64,000 nucleotides of DNA from Niallia endozanthoxylica (lineage in GTDB: Bacteria; Bacillota; Bacilli; Bacillales; Cytobacillaceae). Positions 25,335-32,912 of this stretch are shown here, in pieces. The translations under genes were made by a program, and so were the position numbers. How positions within the stretch are numbered: position 1 is the first letter of the stretch; the number at the start of each line of letters is the position of its first letter. Location of the stretch: assembly GCF_008710145.1 (NCBI RefSeq), contig NZ_VYKL01000026.1, forward strand, positions 1 through 64,000. Reading direction: 5' to 3'. Under the pieces are notes generated by a model. The model had not been told where the DNA came from. It saw only the letters and a list, made by a program, of their open reading frames with translations, and made no database searches.

Positions 25335-25375
25335 AAAAAAGCGAACCGCTCATCCTGGACGGTTCACTTTTTTTA
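25335..25375 (-). terminator. Terminator of the PadR-HAAS operon
   Basis: GCGAACCG/CGGTTCAC stem with one mismatch and an 11-nt loop, A and T runs flanking it. Confidence 0.8.
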
Positions 25376-25379
25376 ATGA

Positions 25380-26378
25380 TTATCGAATTCGAGCCTTCCG
25401 AAACCCATCAACGATTGTGATAATTGAAAACACGACAAAGATAAGAATGACACCGCCAACTAACCATGCTGAAAATTGGTCTGGAAGCATTGAAAATAAA
25501 TCCGCCATGTAGGTAACAAACTCCTGTCTTAATAGGTCTGAATCACTCATAATGAAAATAAATAAACCGGTAGCTAGGATCTCGTGGACTGTGTTCAGCA
25601 CAGCTATTTTTTGAGTCCACTGACCTTTTAATAACTTATAGAGAGATAACGCGATTTCAATAACGATGACGACTAAAACAGCTGGCCAGTATGAAAGTAA
25701 TACCTCTTGATTTATGGCGGGAACAATGAAATCTAGCCGGCCTCCACCTCCTTCATAGACACCGACTAAATGATCAGCATAAAAATATATACTTGCCCAA
25801 ATTGCGGTCCATAGAAGACTTCCAAATACTTCACATTTCGTAATCCCCTTTTTCTTTGGAATATAAGGGATGTCTTTCAAATCATTAGGAGTCCAGGATT
25901 TCAAATTTATTGTTAACGGTTGATTGTCTTTATCTTTATCCACACGTTCAATTATGGCAAAGGTTACTGTTAACCAGAAAAAAACCTGAATACCTACTTC
26001 AATGAGCATCCATATACCTTTAGCAAAGATATTAATAAGAATATTCATCACAGCTTCTTCGCCAGTATAATCGACAAAATAAGTGGCGATCATCGAAATG
26101 AAAGCAACTGTACCAGCGATTGGTAAAATCATCTTTAACAAGGAGATGTATACATCAAAATATCTCGGACCAATAAGATGCATGGGTTGATCGCGATATC
26201 GGCTGGCTAACATGGCGGGACTCCCTAGTTTTTCTAGCGCCGATTTCACATCTTCCTCTGTATAATCATCTGGGAGCATATCCTCAATGGTTGATCTAAG
26301 TTCAAGTCCAATATCCTCACGATGTTTCTCCGGCAGCCTTCGAGTGACCTCTTGAATATAAATCTCAATTAGATTCAT
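25380..26378 (-). CDS. HAAS-domain membrane protein
   Basis: A 332-residue protein. Residues 1-80 are a HAAS domain (IYIQEVTRRLPEKHREDIGLELR, then YTEEDVKSALEKLGSPAMLASRY), a helical module typically encoded with PadR regulators. The remainder has about six membrane segments and an internal soluble loop. Its start overlaps the padR-like gene by 14 bases, so the two are translationally coupled. Such proteins are thought to sense envelope or membrane stress and work with the PadR partner; the signal is unknown. Confidence 0.85.
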   Translation of the reverse strand: MNLIEIYIQEVTRRLPEKHREDIGLELRSTIEDMLPDDYTEEDVKSALEKLGSPAMLASRYRDQPMHLIGPRYFDVYISLLKMILPIAGTVAFISMIATYFVDYTGEEAVMNILINIFAKGIWMLIEVGIQVFFWLTVTFAIIERVDKDKDNQPLTINLKSWTPNDLKDIPYIPKKKGITKCEVFGSLLWTAIWASIYFYADHLVGVYEGGGGRLDFIVPAINQEVLLSYWPAVLVVIVIEIALSLYKLLKGQWTQKIAVLNTVHEILATGLFIFIMSDSDLLRQEFVTYMADLFSMLPDQFSAWLVGGVILIFVVFSIITIVDGFRKARIR

Positions 26379-26712
26379 CGTCTTCCTCCCCTTTTAATAA
26401 TCCGTACATTTCCTTAGAGCTCCTAATCCATTCCTTTTTCAGCTGTAAAAAAATCTCCATGCCATACTCACTTAAAACATAATACTTTCGCGGTCTGCTT
26501 TCAGACGTATCCCAGCTGCTCGTCACCAGCTCCTGTTTTTCTAAACGGCGCAGTAACGGATATAAGGTACTTTGGTCAATAGAAATTCCAGATTGTTCTA
26601 AAAGCTGAACAAGTGAATAGCCATACTGTGGTGTTCGTAATTGGCTAAGCACGGCTAATGTCAACGTTCCTCTTCTAAGCTCTGTTAATAAGGAATTTAA
26701 TAATATACTCAT
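26365..26712 (-). CDS. PadR family transcriptional regulator
   Basis: A 115-residue winged-helix repressor with the PadR pattern (LAVLSQLRTPQYGYSLVQLLEQ, STLYPLLRRLEKQELVTSSW, RPRKYYVLSEYG) and a short helix for dimerisation. ATG follows GAGGTGGG. It is the first gene of a two-gene operon with the HAAS protein. Two near-identical 20-bp sites upstream are probable autoregulatory operators. Confidence 0.92.
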   Translation of the reverse strand: MSILLNSLLTELRRGTLTLAVLSQLRTPQYGYSLVQLLEQSGISIDQSTLYPLLRRLEKQELVTSSWDTSESRPRKYYVLSEYGMEIFLQLKKEWIRSSKEMYGLLKGEEDDESN

Positions 26713-26732
26713 TCACCCACCTCATTTATTAA

Positions 26733-26780
26733 TACTATATGACATACACTATATGGTTTATACTATGTATCATACACTAT
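26733..26780 (-). promoter_or_regulatory. Tandem 20-bp sites upstream of padR
   Basis: TACTATATGACATACACTAT (26733-26752) and TACTATGTATCATACACTAT (26761-26780) match at 17 of 20 positions and start 28 bases apart, on the same face to within a fraction of a helical turn. They are probable PadR operators. Confidence 0.6.
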
Positions 26781-26928
26781 TGTGGTTCCAGTAACAATTG
26801 AAAATAAGCAATATCATTATTTTTTACCTATGCAAAACGACTATGATAAGATGAGGGTTTGCTGATGGTGAAGGTATGGCAATCGTTCTGTGACATCGAG
26901 TGAAGTAGAGGTGGCTAACAACAAAAAA

Positions 26929-26968
26929 ACAATGCTCTTCCTCAAGTAAATAGGGAAGGGGCATTGTT
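26929..26968 (-). terminator. Terminator of DUF1450 gene
   Basis: AACAATGC...GCATTGTT stem with inner pairs and a flanking T run on the minus strand. Confidence 0.75.
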
Positions 26969-26986
26969 ATGATAAATTTTCTACTA

Positions 26987-27253
26987 TTAATTTGTATTTC
27001 CAGAACCGGTTAATTCTGGTTCTGCTTTTAACTGTTGATATATTTTTTCCACTAATTGATCAGAAGTATCCGCATATACATACTCACCATTTACGACTGC
27101 ATATAAAATTTTAGCGCACTGATGACAATTCGTCATACAGCCATATGCGGTTGTTTCAATATTAAGCTCTTTCTCTATGATTTGACGGGCTTTTTTGGAC
27201 CCATCTTTTCTTTCTAAATTCAGCATACAAAATTCAATTTTAGGGTTTTCCAT
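26987..27253 (-). CDS. DUF1450 (YuzB-like) Cys-rich protein
   Basis: An 88-residue protein with one Cys in IEFCMLNLE and a cluster YGCMTNCHQCAKILYAVVNGEYV, the pattern of DUF1450 proteins such as YuzB, which look like thioredoxin-like Fe-S or metal-binding proteins. ATG 27253 has GGAGTG 7 nt upstream; the open frame extends to 27268 without one. It is divergent from the Fur-box operon, whose boxes lie 170-210 bases from its start, so it may share iron control. Confidence 0.75.
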   Translation of the reverse strand: MENPKIEFCMLNLERKDGSKKARQIIEKELNIETTAYGCMTNCHQCAKILYAVVNGEYVYADTSDQLVEKIYQQLKAEPELTGSGNTN

Positions 27254-27424
27254 TTTATTACACTCCAAATCTATTAGTTGTCACAGTTTTCAATCGTATG
27301 ATTATTACTTATTTTCTTGTAATTGTAAGCCATTTAGCTTCATTTCACAATATTTTTAAAAGGAAAAGAGGGACCGTTCTCTCACTTCCATTATTTGTGT
27401 GAATTTTTTAGAAGTTGTTGACAA

Positions 27425-27476
27425 TGATAATCAATATCATTTAGAATAGTAAATAAGTAAATGATAATCATTTTCA
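27425..27476 (+). promoter_or_regulatory. Two Fur boxes
   Basis: TGATAATCAATATCA (27425-27439) and TGATAATCATTTTCA (27462-27476) each differ at one position from the consensus TGATAATNATTATCA. They flank a likely promoter for the following operon. Confidence 0.8.
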
Positions 27477-27553
27477 ATTGAAAATAGACACTGCTAATTT
27501 TACTAATCTAATAAAAATGTAAATAGATAAATAGATAAATGGAGGAGATAGTT

Positions 27554-27841
27554 GTGAATTCGCTGTTGATTATTGGAGGAGATGATTTAGGTGTAATCCC
27601 GGATAAATTATCTTCCTATGGTTTTGACGAAATCTTACATACAAATGGAAGAAAAGTAAAAATGGTTAGCAAAAAGATTCCTGAACATATTAACTGTATC
27701 CTTGTTTTAACAGACTTTGTGAATCATAATTTATCAACCGTGATAAAGAAACGGGCTAAAACGAAATCAATCCCTATTTTCTATGCAAAGCGATCATGGT
27801 CTTCAATCCAACAAGCGTTCAAGGCAAGGAATGTAGGTTAA
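27554..27841 (+). CDS. DUF2325 family protein, Fur-controlled
   Basis: A 95-residue protein matching the DUF2325 pattern: LLIIGGDDLG start, a central HTNGRKVKMV, LVLTDFVNHNLST, and the end IPIFYAKRSWSSIQQAF. GTG 27554 follows GGAGGAG with 6-nt spacing and gives the typical MNSLLIIGG start. It is the first gene of a three-gene run behind two Fur boxes. The biochemical role is unknown; the Rossmann-like start suggests a nucleotide- or nucleic-acid-related function. Confidence 0.82.
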   Translation: MNSLLIIGGDDLGVIPDKLSSYGFDEILHTNGRKVKMVSKKIPEHINCILVLTDFVNHNLSTVIKKRAKTKSIPIFYAKRSWSSIQQAFKARNVG

Positions 27842-27858
27842 AAAAATTTCTGTTTTAT

Positions 27859-27873
27859 TGAGAATAATTATCG
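27859..27873 (+). promoter_or_regulatory. Third, weaker Fur box
   Basis: TGAGAATAATTATCG matches 13 of 15 consensus positions, between the first and second genes of the operon. Confidence 0.5.
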
Positions 27874-27917
27874 ATATCAAAGTGGTTTACAACGAGAATT
27901 TGAGAAGGAGGAATAGA

Positions 27918-28706
27918 ATGTCGCTTGAGTTCCCTAATATAACAGTCAAAACAATAGCGTATGATTATTTAAAGTCCTTTATTAAGTGCCCTTATCCATT
28001 TTATTATCAGCATCTTTTATCATTCGATTCACGTCAAGTTACCTGGAAACAAGCAGTACAATCAGTTATTAATCATGTAATTGGGGATTATCAGCAACTG
28101 CCAATGCATGCGCAAAACCAAGTAAGTATCCTAGAATTGATTGATCAGTATTGGAAACGCGTTAATCCACTTTTGTTTGAATCAAAAGTCGACTTCTATC
28201 TTGTATTAGCAAAAACGACTGATCATTTACTGCAATTTCTATCACAAAAATCTTCGGTAAATCCATCATTATTTTTGTTTGGAAAATTTGAATGTTTAAA
28301 CGAAGAACTTGAGAAAAGTCTTTCATTAACGATTGAAGTAGGCGAATGGTCAGCTCAATCTTTTACGATCAAAAAGTTTTTATTAGAAGCTGAGGAAGAG
28401 TTGATTCATTTATATAAGCTGCTTCTCGCTGTGTTTTCCTATTTGACATTAGGAAAGCTCCCAGAAAAAATTGAAATTATCACATTATTGGATGGTGACT
28501 GCCATACCTTTTCACCAACAATGAGACATGTAAAAGAGGGAACCGAGTATCTTCAATATATGAAAAATTTCTTCCAACATCCTAAGAGTAGTACTCATAC
28601 TAAACCGCAAACTGAATATATTAGCTGTCCGTTTACGAACAAATGTATAGATGTATCAACTTTGACCAGCGAAACGAAGATTCCGTCTATAAATGATTTT
28701 CATTAA
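27918..28706 (+). CDS. Degenerate RecB/PD-(D/E)XK-like protein, Fur-controlled
   Basis: A 262-residue protein. The start YDYLKSFIKCPYPFYYQHLL has the S-x-x-x-x-CP-x-x-FYY-x-x-LL pattern at the head of RecB-family nuclease domains, and KQAVQSVINHVIGDY follows where the His motif is expected. In the C-terminal half, SFTIKKFLLEAEEELIHLYKLLL lies where DYKTG-type catalytic residues and the Q/Y helix should be, with the acidic residue and Lys not clearly present. The end has SCPFTNKC, like part of the C-terminal Fe-S cluster Cys set of AddB/Cas4. My reading is a RecB-like fold with a lost active site. ATG 27918 follows AAGGAGG; the frame is open to 27858. Confidence 0.6.
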   Translation: MSLEFPNITVKTIAYDYLKSFIKCPYPFYYQHLLSFDSRQVTWKQAVQSVINHVIGDYQQLPMHAQNQVSILELIDQYWKRVNPLLFESKVDFYLVLAKTTDHLLQFLSQKSSVNPSLFLFGKFECLNEELEKSLSLTIEVGEWSAQSFTIKKFLLEAEEELIHLYKLLLAVFSYLTLGKLPEKIEIITLLDGDCHTFSPTMRHVKEGTEYLQYMKNFFQHPKSSTHTKPQTEYISCPFTNKCIDVSTLTSETKIPSINDFH

Positions 28707-28757
28707 TTATATTAACGAATAGTGTATAACCAGAAAGAATGATAAGGAGAGACGAGG

Positions 28758-29159
28758 ATGTATCGACATTTTATTGTAAAAGAAACGTTTAAGCATAGAA
28801 AAGAATGTTTTTGTCCAAATCAAGCTCATGCACATGAAGTGCCCATTCATGAAGGCGATGTTATAGAAATCATCAATGATCGTAGATATATCGTTGATAA
28901 GGGTTGGTATTTTTTAATCAGTTTAAATAATTTATATGATTTCTATTTGTCATTAGAAGAATTGGAATATTATTACGCGAAAGGGGTTATTGAGTCAATC
29001 GCAGATGTTGAATTATCGTTAAATTACATACAATTTAAGATTGATGAAGCTTTGGATACAGGGGATGAAGAATTGTTTTGCCATTTTACACAGAAATATA
29101 TTGAAACACGTGCATTAATGTTAAAAATTGAGAATTATGTACAAAAGGTCGCGTTATGA
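28758..29159 (+). CDS. IDEAL-domain protein, Fur-controlled
   Basis: A 133-residue protein. Residues 1-80 are a beta-rich N-terminal part; the IDEAL domain follows (YIQFKIDEALDTGDEELFCH, about 90-110), which includes the motif that names the family. IDEAL domains are protein-interaction modules of Bacillaceae. AAGGAGAG precedes the ATG. It is the last gene of the Fur-box operon; no function is known. Confidence 0.78.
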   Translation: MYRHFIVKETFKHRKECFCPNQAHAHEVPIHEGDVIEIINDRRYIVDKGWYFLISLNNLYDFYLSLEELEYYYAKGVIESIADVELSLNYIQFKIDEALDTGDEELFCHFTQKYIETRALMLKIENYVQKVAL

Positions 29160-29235
29160 CTTTGTATATAGGAGGATGTCATGAAAAGGTACCTCGGATG
29201 GGTGCGAGGCTACCTTTCCTAAAGAAATTTACCTT

Positions 29236-30486
29236 TTACAATGGAGATAAGGCTTTTGATTTTTCTACATGAATAAAAGCATCATACCGTTCAGAAAGCC
29301 GTGATGGAACATAATTACCATGGTGCTCATATTGCGGATGATAGACGACTCCGATGGCGCGATGTCCAATTACATCACGAAATACTTTTCTATTTTCTTC
29401 AGTAAACATCAGATATTGATTGGCAGCATTTGCCTTGTGCAGGACTTCTTCCCAGCTGCCGTCAGTCCCTTGTGGAACAGGCATGATTTCATGCGGGACT
29501 CCCCATTTTGTCGCAGCAATTACAGTTCCCTGATAGGTTCCAAAACCAATGGCATAAATGTTTTCACACCCGTATTTTTCACGTGTTAAATGTCCTACAT
29601 TGACCAATCCCTCACTGGCCATATCTGTGGCCCTTGCATCTCCAATATGTGTGTTATGTTCCCAAACAATCCCTTTCGCATTTGTTCCATAGTATTGTCC
29701 GATATAATCAAGTGCCTCTGCCATATGGCGGTCACGAATATTCCAAGATTCATTATCATCGGTAATCATTGTATGGTAATAATGCTCGGCATTACTTGTT
29801 ACGAGAGCATTAATTTTCATATTAAGCTCTGATTCAGAATCAGTTGAATCCATCTCCTTATTTCTCCAAATCGAATGTAATAGCTCTAACACCTCGTCGA
29901 TGCAGTCTTCACCGTAAAAAGCGGCAGAAATTCCATACTTTTCGGGTTTTCGTTCAAACGGGTCAAAGCATTCAATTGCTTGGAGAGCTTTTTCCAGAGC
30001 AGGAGAGTTTCTTTTTTGTAGGAAGTCTACAATAGCCTCCATTGATTCCCATAAGCTGTATACATCAAGACCGTAAAAGCCGATTTTTTTTCCTGTTTGG
30101 GTTTGGTTATAAGAGTAGAGCCAATCAACCAGTTTAACGATTTCTTCGTTAGCCCACATCCATCCAGGCCAGCGGTTGAACGATTTCTTTAAGACATCCT
30201 CTGCAGAAGTATACTCTGGTGCCATGCCTTTTATGTAGCGGTTTACTTCGTAACAGGCTGGCCAGTCTCCTTCAACAGCTACAAATGAGAAATCATGCTC
30301 TTTTATAAGCTGCTTTGTTATGTCTGCACGAATCGTGTAAAATTCACTTGTACCATGACTAGCTTCGCCAAGCAGTACGTATTTTACTCGACTTGCTTCT
30401 GTGACTAAGGGAGTTAACTCTGATTCCGATGAAAAAGAAACAGCATATTTTTTAATCTCATCTACTATCTGGACTGTTTTAAGCAT
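29236..30486 (-). CDS. Erythromycin esterase family protein
   Basis: A 416-residue cytosolic hydrolase of the EreA/EreB superfamily. It shows LLGEASHGTSEFYTIR and later ERxxxMAEAL, WEHNTHIGDARA and GIGVVYHP-like blocks, including the catalytic His/Glu of the family. Chromosomal members in Bacillus often act on other substrates, so macrolide resistance is not assured. ATG 30486 has GAGGTG 7 nt upstream; the frame is open to 30591, overlapping bioY, without an SD. No terminator is seen after it. Confidence 0.85.
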   Translation of the reverse strand: MLKTVQIVDEIKKYAVSFSSESELTPLVTEASRVKYVLLGEASHGTSEFYTIRADITKQLIKEHDFSFVAVEGDWPACYEVNRYIKGMAPEYTSAEDVLKKSFNRWPGWMWANEEIVKLVDWLYSYNQTQTGKKIGFYGLDVYSLWESMEAIVDFLQKRNSPALEKALQAIECFDPFERKPEKYGISAAFYGEDCIDEVLELLHSIWRNKEMDSTDSESELNMKINALVTSNAEHYYHTMITDDNESWNIRDRHMAEALDYIGQYYGTNAKGIVWEHNTHIGDARATDMASEGLVNVGHLTREKYGCENIYAIGFGTYQGTVIAATKWGVPHEIMPVPQGTDGSWEEVLHKANAANQYLMFTEENRKVFRDVIGHRAIGVVYHPQYEHHGNYVPSRLSERYDAFIHVEKSKALSPL

Positions 30487-30522
30487 TTTTTTCACCTCTA
30501 TACTGTAGTATGTGCAAAAAAT

Positions 30523-30567
30523 AAAGCAAAAGAAACCGTCCATAAATTGGATGGTTCCTTTTGCTTT
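30523..30567 (-). terminator. Terminator of bioY
   Basis: A 20-bp imperfect stem (30523-30542 with 30548-30567) followed by ATTTTTT on the minus strand. Confidence 0.88.
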
Positions 30568-30577
30568 AGTGGGTATG

Positions 30578-31147
30578 TTACGCATTCGCATTTGTATGTG
30601 ATAGTAAAAGCTTTGAGGAAATTAATCGTTTTCTAACAACGAGACCAACCCAAGAAGCAAGGGCGGCTTTTATAATTCCTACAATAATAAAAGGTGTAAA
30701 ACCACTTGCGAAAGCAGCTGTCCAAGATAGGTCAGCGGATAGTTTCAACCATGCTGTTCCAAAAGCAAGTGTAATGAACATACCGATGATATTAGCGATT
30801 AAAGCATTTGTAAAAGTATATCCACGCTTTTCCATGTAGAAGCCAGTCATAAAGGCAGCTGGGATAAAACCAACTAAAAATCCTCCAGTTGGACCTACAA
30901 GTTTGGATATTCCTGCTGAAAACTCAGCAAAAACAGGAACGCCGGCAGAGCCAATAATTAAATAGAGTAGGACAGCAAGTGTACCATTTCGTGAGCCTAG
31001 AATCGTTGCGGCTAATCCAATGGCTAACGTTTGCCCTGTAATAGGAACAAGCGGCAGGGGGATAGTGATTTGAGCAAGAATCCCTATTATTGCTGCAAAT
31101 AGGGCAATCGAAATCATTGATCTTAATTTTATTTGATCTTTTGTCAT
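30578..31147 (-). CDS. bioY: Biotin transporter BioY
   Basis: A 189-residue membrane protein with six hydrophobic segments, the substrate-binding subunit of an ECF-type biotin transporter. Family blocks are ITIPLPLVPITGQTLA, GGFLVGFIPAAF and GTAWL. No EcfA or EcfT gene is adjacent, so it would use the shared energy-coupling module. ATG 31147 has AAGGAG at 7 nt. A BirA-type dyad lies in its promoter, which fits repression when biotin is abundant. Confidence 0.94.
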   Translation of the reverse strand: MTKDQIKLRSMISIALFAAIIGILAQITIPLPLVPITGQTLAIGLAATILGSRNGTLAVLLYLIIGSAGVPVFAEFSAGISKLVGPTGGFLVGFIPAAFMTGFYMEKRGYTFTNALIANIIGMFITLAFGTAWLKLSADLSWTAAFASGFTPFIIVGIIKAALASWVGLVVRKRLISSKLLLSHTNANA

Positions 31148-31164
31148 CAAGCAACTCTCCTTTA

Positions 31165-31192
31165 TGTTAACTAAAAAATAAAATAGTTTACA
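31165..31192 (-). promoter_or_regulatory. BirA operator
   Basis: TGTTAAC (31165-31171) and GTTTACA (31186-31192), 14-nt spacer, match the Firmicute BirA site TTGTTAACC-N14/15-GGTTAACAA at the core positions with one mismatch. Confidence 0.65.
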
Positions 31193-31330
31193 TTTAAACT
31201 ATAAATTTGGCAGAAATATTTGTCAATAGATATTAATTAAAATGATATAAAAAGAACTTTGATTTTTTTTGAGAGCAAAGAGAGAGCATCCAGTTTTATC
31301 TGTTGCCCTCTCAGCCTATCTTTTTTTGGA

Positions 31331-32764
31331 TTATACTTGATTTAGTACCTCAGCAAACTGCGAAACAGCGTCTCTAATTGATTCCTTTTTTAGATGGGCA
31401 AAGGTCAAGCGAACATATCCGTTCGGTGAGCCGTATACACTTCCAGGCATAAAGAGAATTTTATGTTTGATTCCCGCTTCAACTAGTTTCTGATCATCCA
31501 CACTTTTGTTTAGTTTACACCATATAAAGAAACCGCCCTTTGGAATGGTAAATTCGATCTTATCACCCAACAAGTCTTGTAAAGCAGATAGCATTTCATT
31601 TCTTCTTTCTAATAGCTCTTGGCGAAGAAACTCAAGATGTTTTGGATATTCAGATGATTGTAACAAAAGATTGGCAATGATCTGGGGGAATACACTTAAG
31701 CCAAAATCTATTTGCTCGCGTGCATCTGCCAGTCGGTTTATGACTGATTGCGGACCAATCAGCCAGCCAATTCGTAAGCTTGAGCCAATGACTTTGGAGA
31801 GAGATCCTACATACAGAACATTTCCGTTCCGGTCAAAGGACTTAATTGGGCTGTGTTGCTCATTGTCAAAAGAAAGCAGGCTGACAGGATCATCTTCAAC
31901 AATCGGTATACCCAGTTCAGCTGCTATTTCTAATACTTGAAGACGCCGTGTACTGCTTAGAATCGCACCAGTGGGGCTATGGTAGGTTGGATTTAAGAAA
32001 ATCATCCTGATTTTATGTTTTTTGTACAAAGTCATAATATCGTCTGGATTCATTCCCTCTGAATCAACAGGCAGTCCAAAGATTCGGAGTCCTGCTGACT
32101 GAAACAGCGGCAATGAATAAAAGTAAGAAGGAGCCTCAATGGCAACTGCATCTCCTGGGTTTAGCAAACATTGTGTAATGAGATGAAGTGCCTGCTGAGC
32201 ACCGGATGTAATAAGAACAGAAGAACTGGTTGTATGGATGTTATGATACGTCTTTACATAGGAAGCGATGGTTTCTCGAAGCGATAACAGTCCTTGCGGA
32301 TGCTCATAGCCTAAATCCGTTGGAAAAGTATATTCAGAAAGAATGGATTGTAAATAATCCGTTGGAAACAAGTCTGAAGATAATTTTCCGCTTGCTAAAT
32401 TATAGCCTCCTTCCATTACTTTTGCTTCACCCCGAATCCTTCTAATTAAAGGATAGGAGGGAATAAAGGAGCCGCCTTCAATATACTTTCGCCAATTTGT
32501 CACTCCTTTTGGCAGGATGCCCCATTTATGCGAGCTGACACGGGTTCCGCTGCCTTTTTTTCTTTCAACTAGTCCTGATGCCTGAAGTTCATCGTAAACA
32601 TGTGCAATGGTCATCCGATTGACATTTAATTGCTGCGCTAATTTCCGTTCAGAGGGTAGGAGACTGCCAGGAGGATACTCACCGTAAGAGATTTTTTCTT
32701 CAATATATTCGAAAATTTGCTGATAAAGAGGTTTGTCAGCCTCTCGATCTACTTTCCATTCCAT
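31331..32764 (-). CDS. MocR/GntR family regulator with aminotransferase domain
   Basis: A 477-residue protein. Residues 1-75 are a GntR winged helix (PLYQQIFEYIEEKISYGEYP and VNRMTIAHVYDELQASGLVE). Residues 110-477 are a fold type I aminotransferase-like domain that binds PLP through a Lys (GSLSKVIGSSLRIGW). This is the MocR/PdxR/GabR architecture. ATG 32764 has GAGGTGG in front; the frame opens at a TTG 32785. It is divergent from a BenE-type transporter, and dyads between them suggest it controls both genes. Confidence 0.9.
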   Translation of the reverse strand: MEWKVDREADKPLYQQIFEYIEEKISYGEYPPGSLLPSERKLAQQLNVNRMTIAHVYDELQASGLVERKKGSGTRVSSHKWGILPKGVTNWRKYIEGGSFIPSYPLIRRIRGEAKVMEGGYNLASGKLSSDLFPTDYLQSILSEYTFPTDLGYEHPQGLLSLRETIASYVKTYHNIHTTSSSVLITSGAQQALHLITQCLLNPGDAVAIEAPSYFYSLPLFQSAGLRIFGLPVDSEGMNPDDIMTLYKKHKIRMIFLNPTYHSPTGAILSSTRRLQVLEIAAELGIPIVEDDPVSLLSFDNEQHSPIKSFDRNGNVLYVGSLSKVIGSSLRIGWLIGPQSVINRLADAREQIDFGLSVFPQIIANLLLQSSEYPKHLEFLRQELLERRNEMLSALQDLLGDKIEFTIPKGGFFIWCKLNKSVDDQKLVEAGIKHKILFMPGSVYGSPNGYVRLTFAHLKKESIRDAVSQFAEVLNQV

Positions 32765-32785
32765 TTGATCTACCACCTCAGCCAA

Positions 32786-32838
32786 TTCTAATTGTATAGT
32801 TATCTAATTGGATTATATCACGACCATCCAATTGGATG
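32786..32838 (+). promoter_or_regulatory. Repeated AATTG dyads between mocR and benE
   Basis: A perfect palindrome CATCCAATTGGATG (32825-32838) and two degenerate copies (around AATT 32806-32809 and 32790-32793) lie in the divergent promoter region. A plausible promoter is TTGTAT (32792-32797) with TATATC (32814-32819). These are likely MocR sites. Confidence 0.6.
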
Positions 32839-32912
32839 AGTACAAAGAGAATGATTTGATTTATGATGAAAATACATATTATCACAATAGCAATATTGGA
32901 AAGGAGATAGAA

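Noticed and set aside
29184-29214. Hairpin after the IDEAL gene as a terminator
   Set aside because: The stem (AAAGGTA...TACCTTT) is imperfect and has no T run; possible but unsupported.
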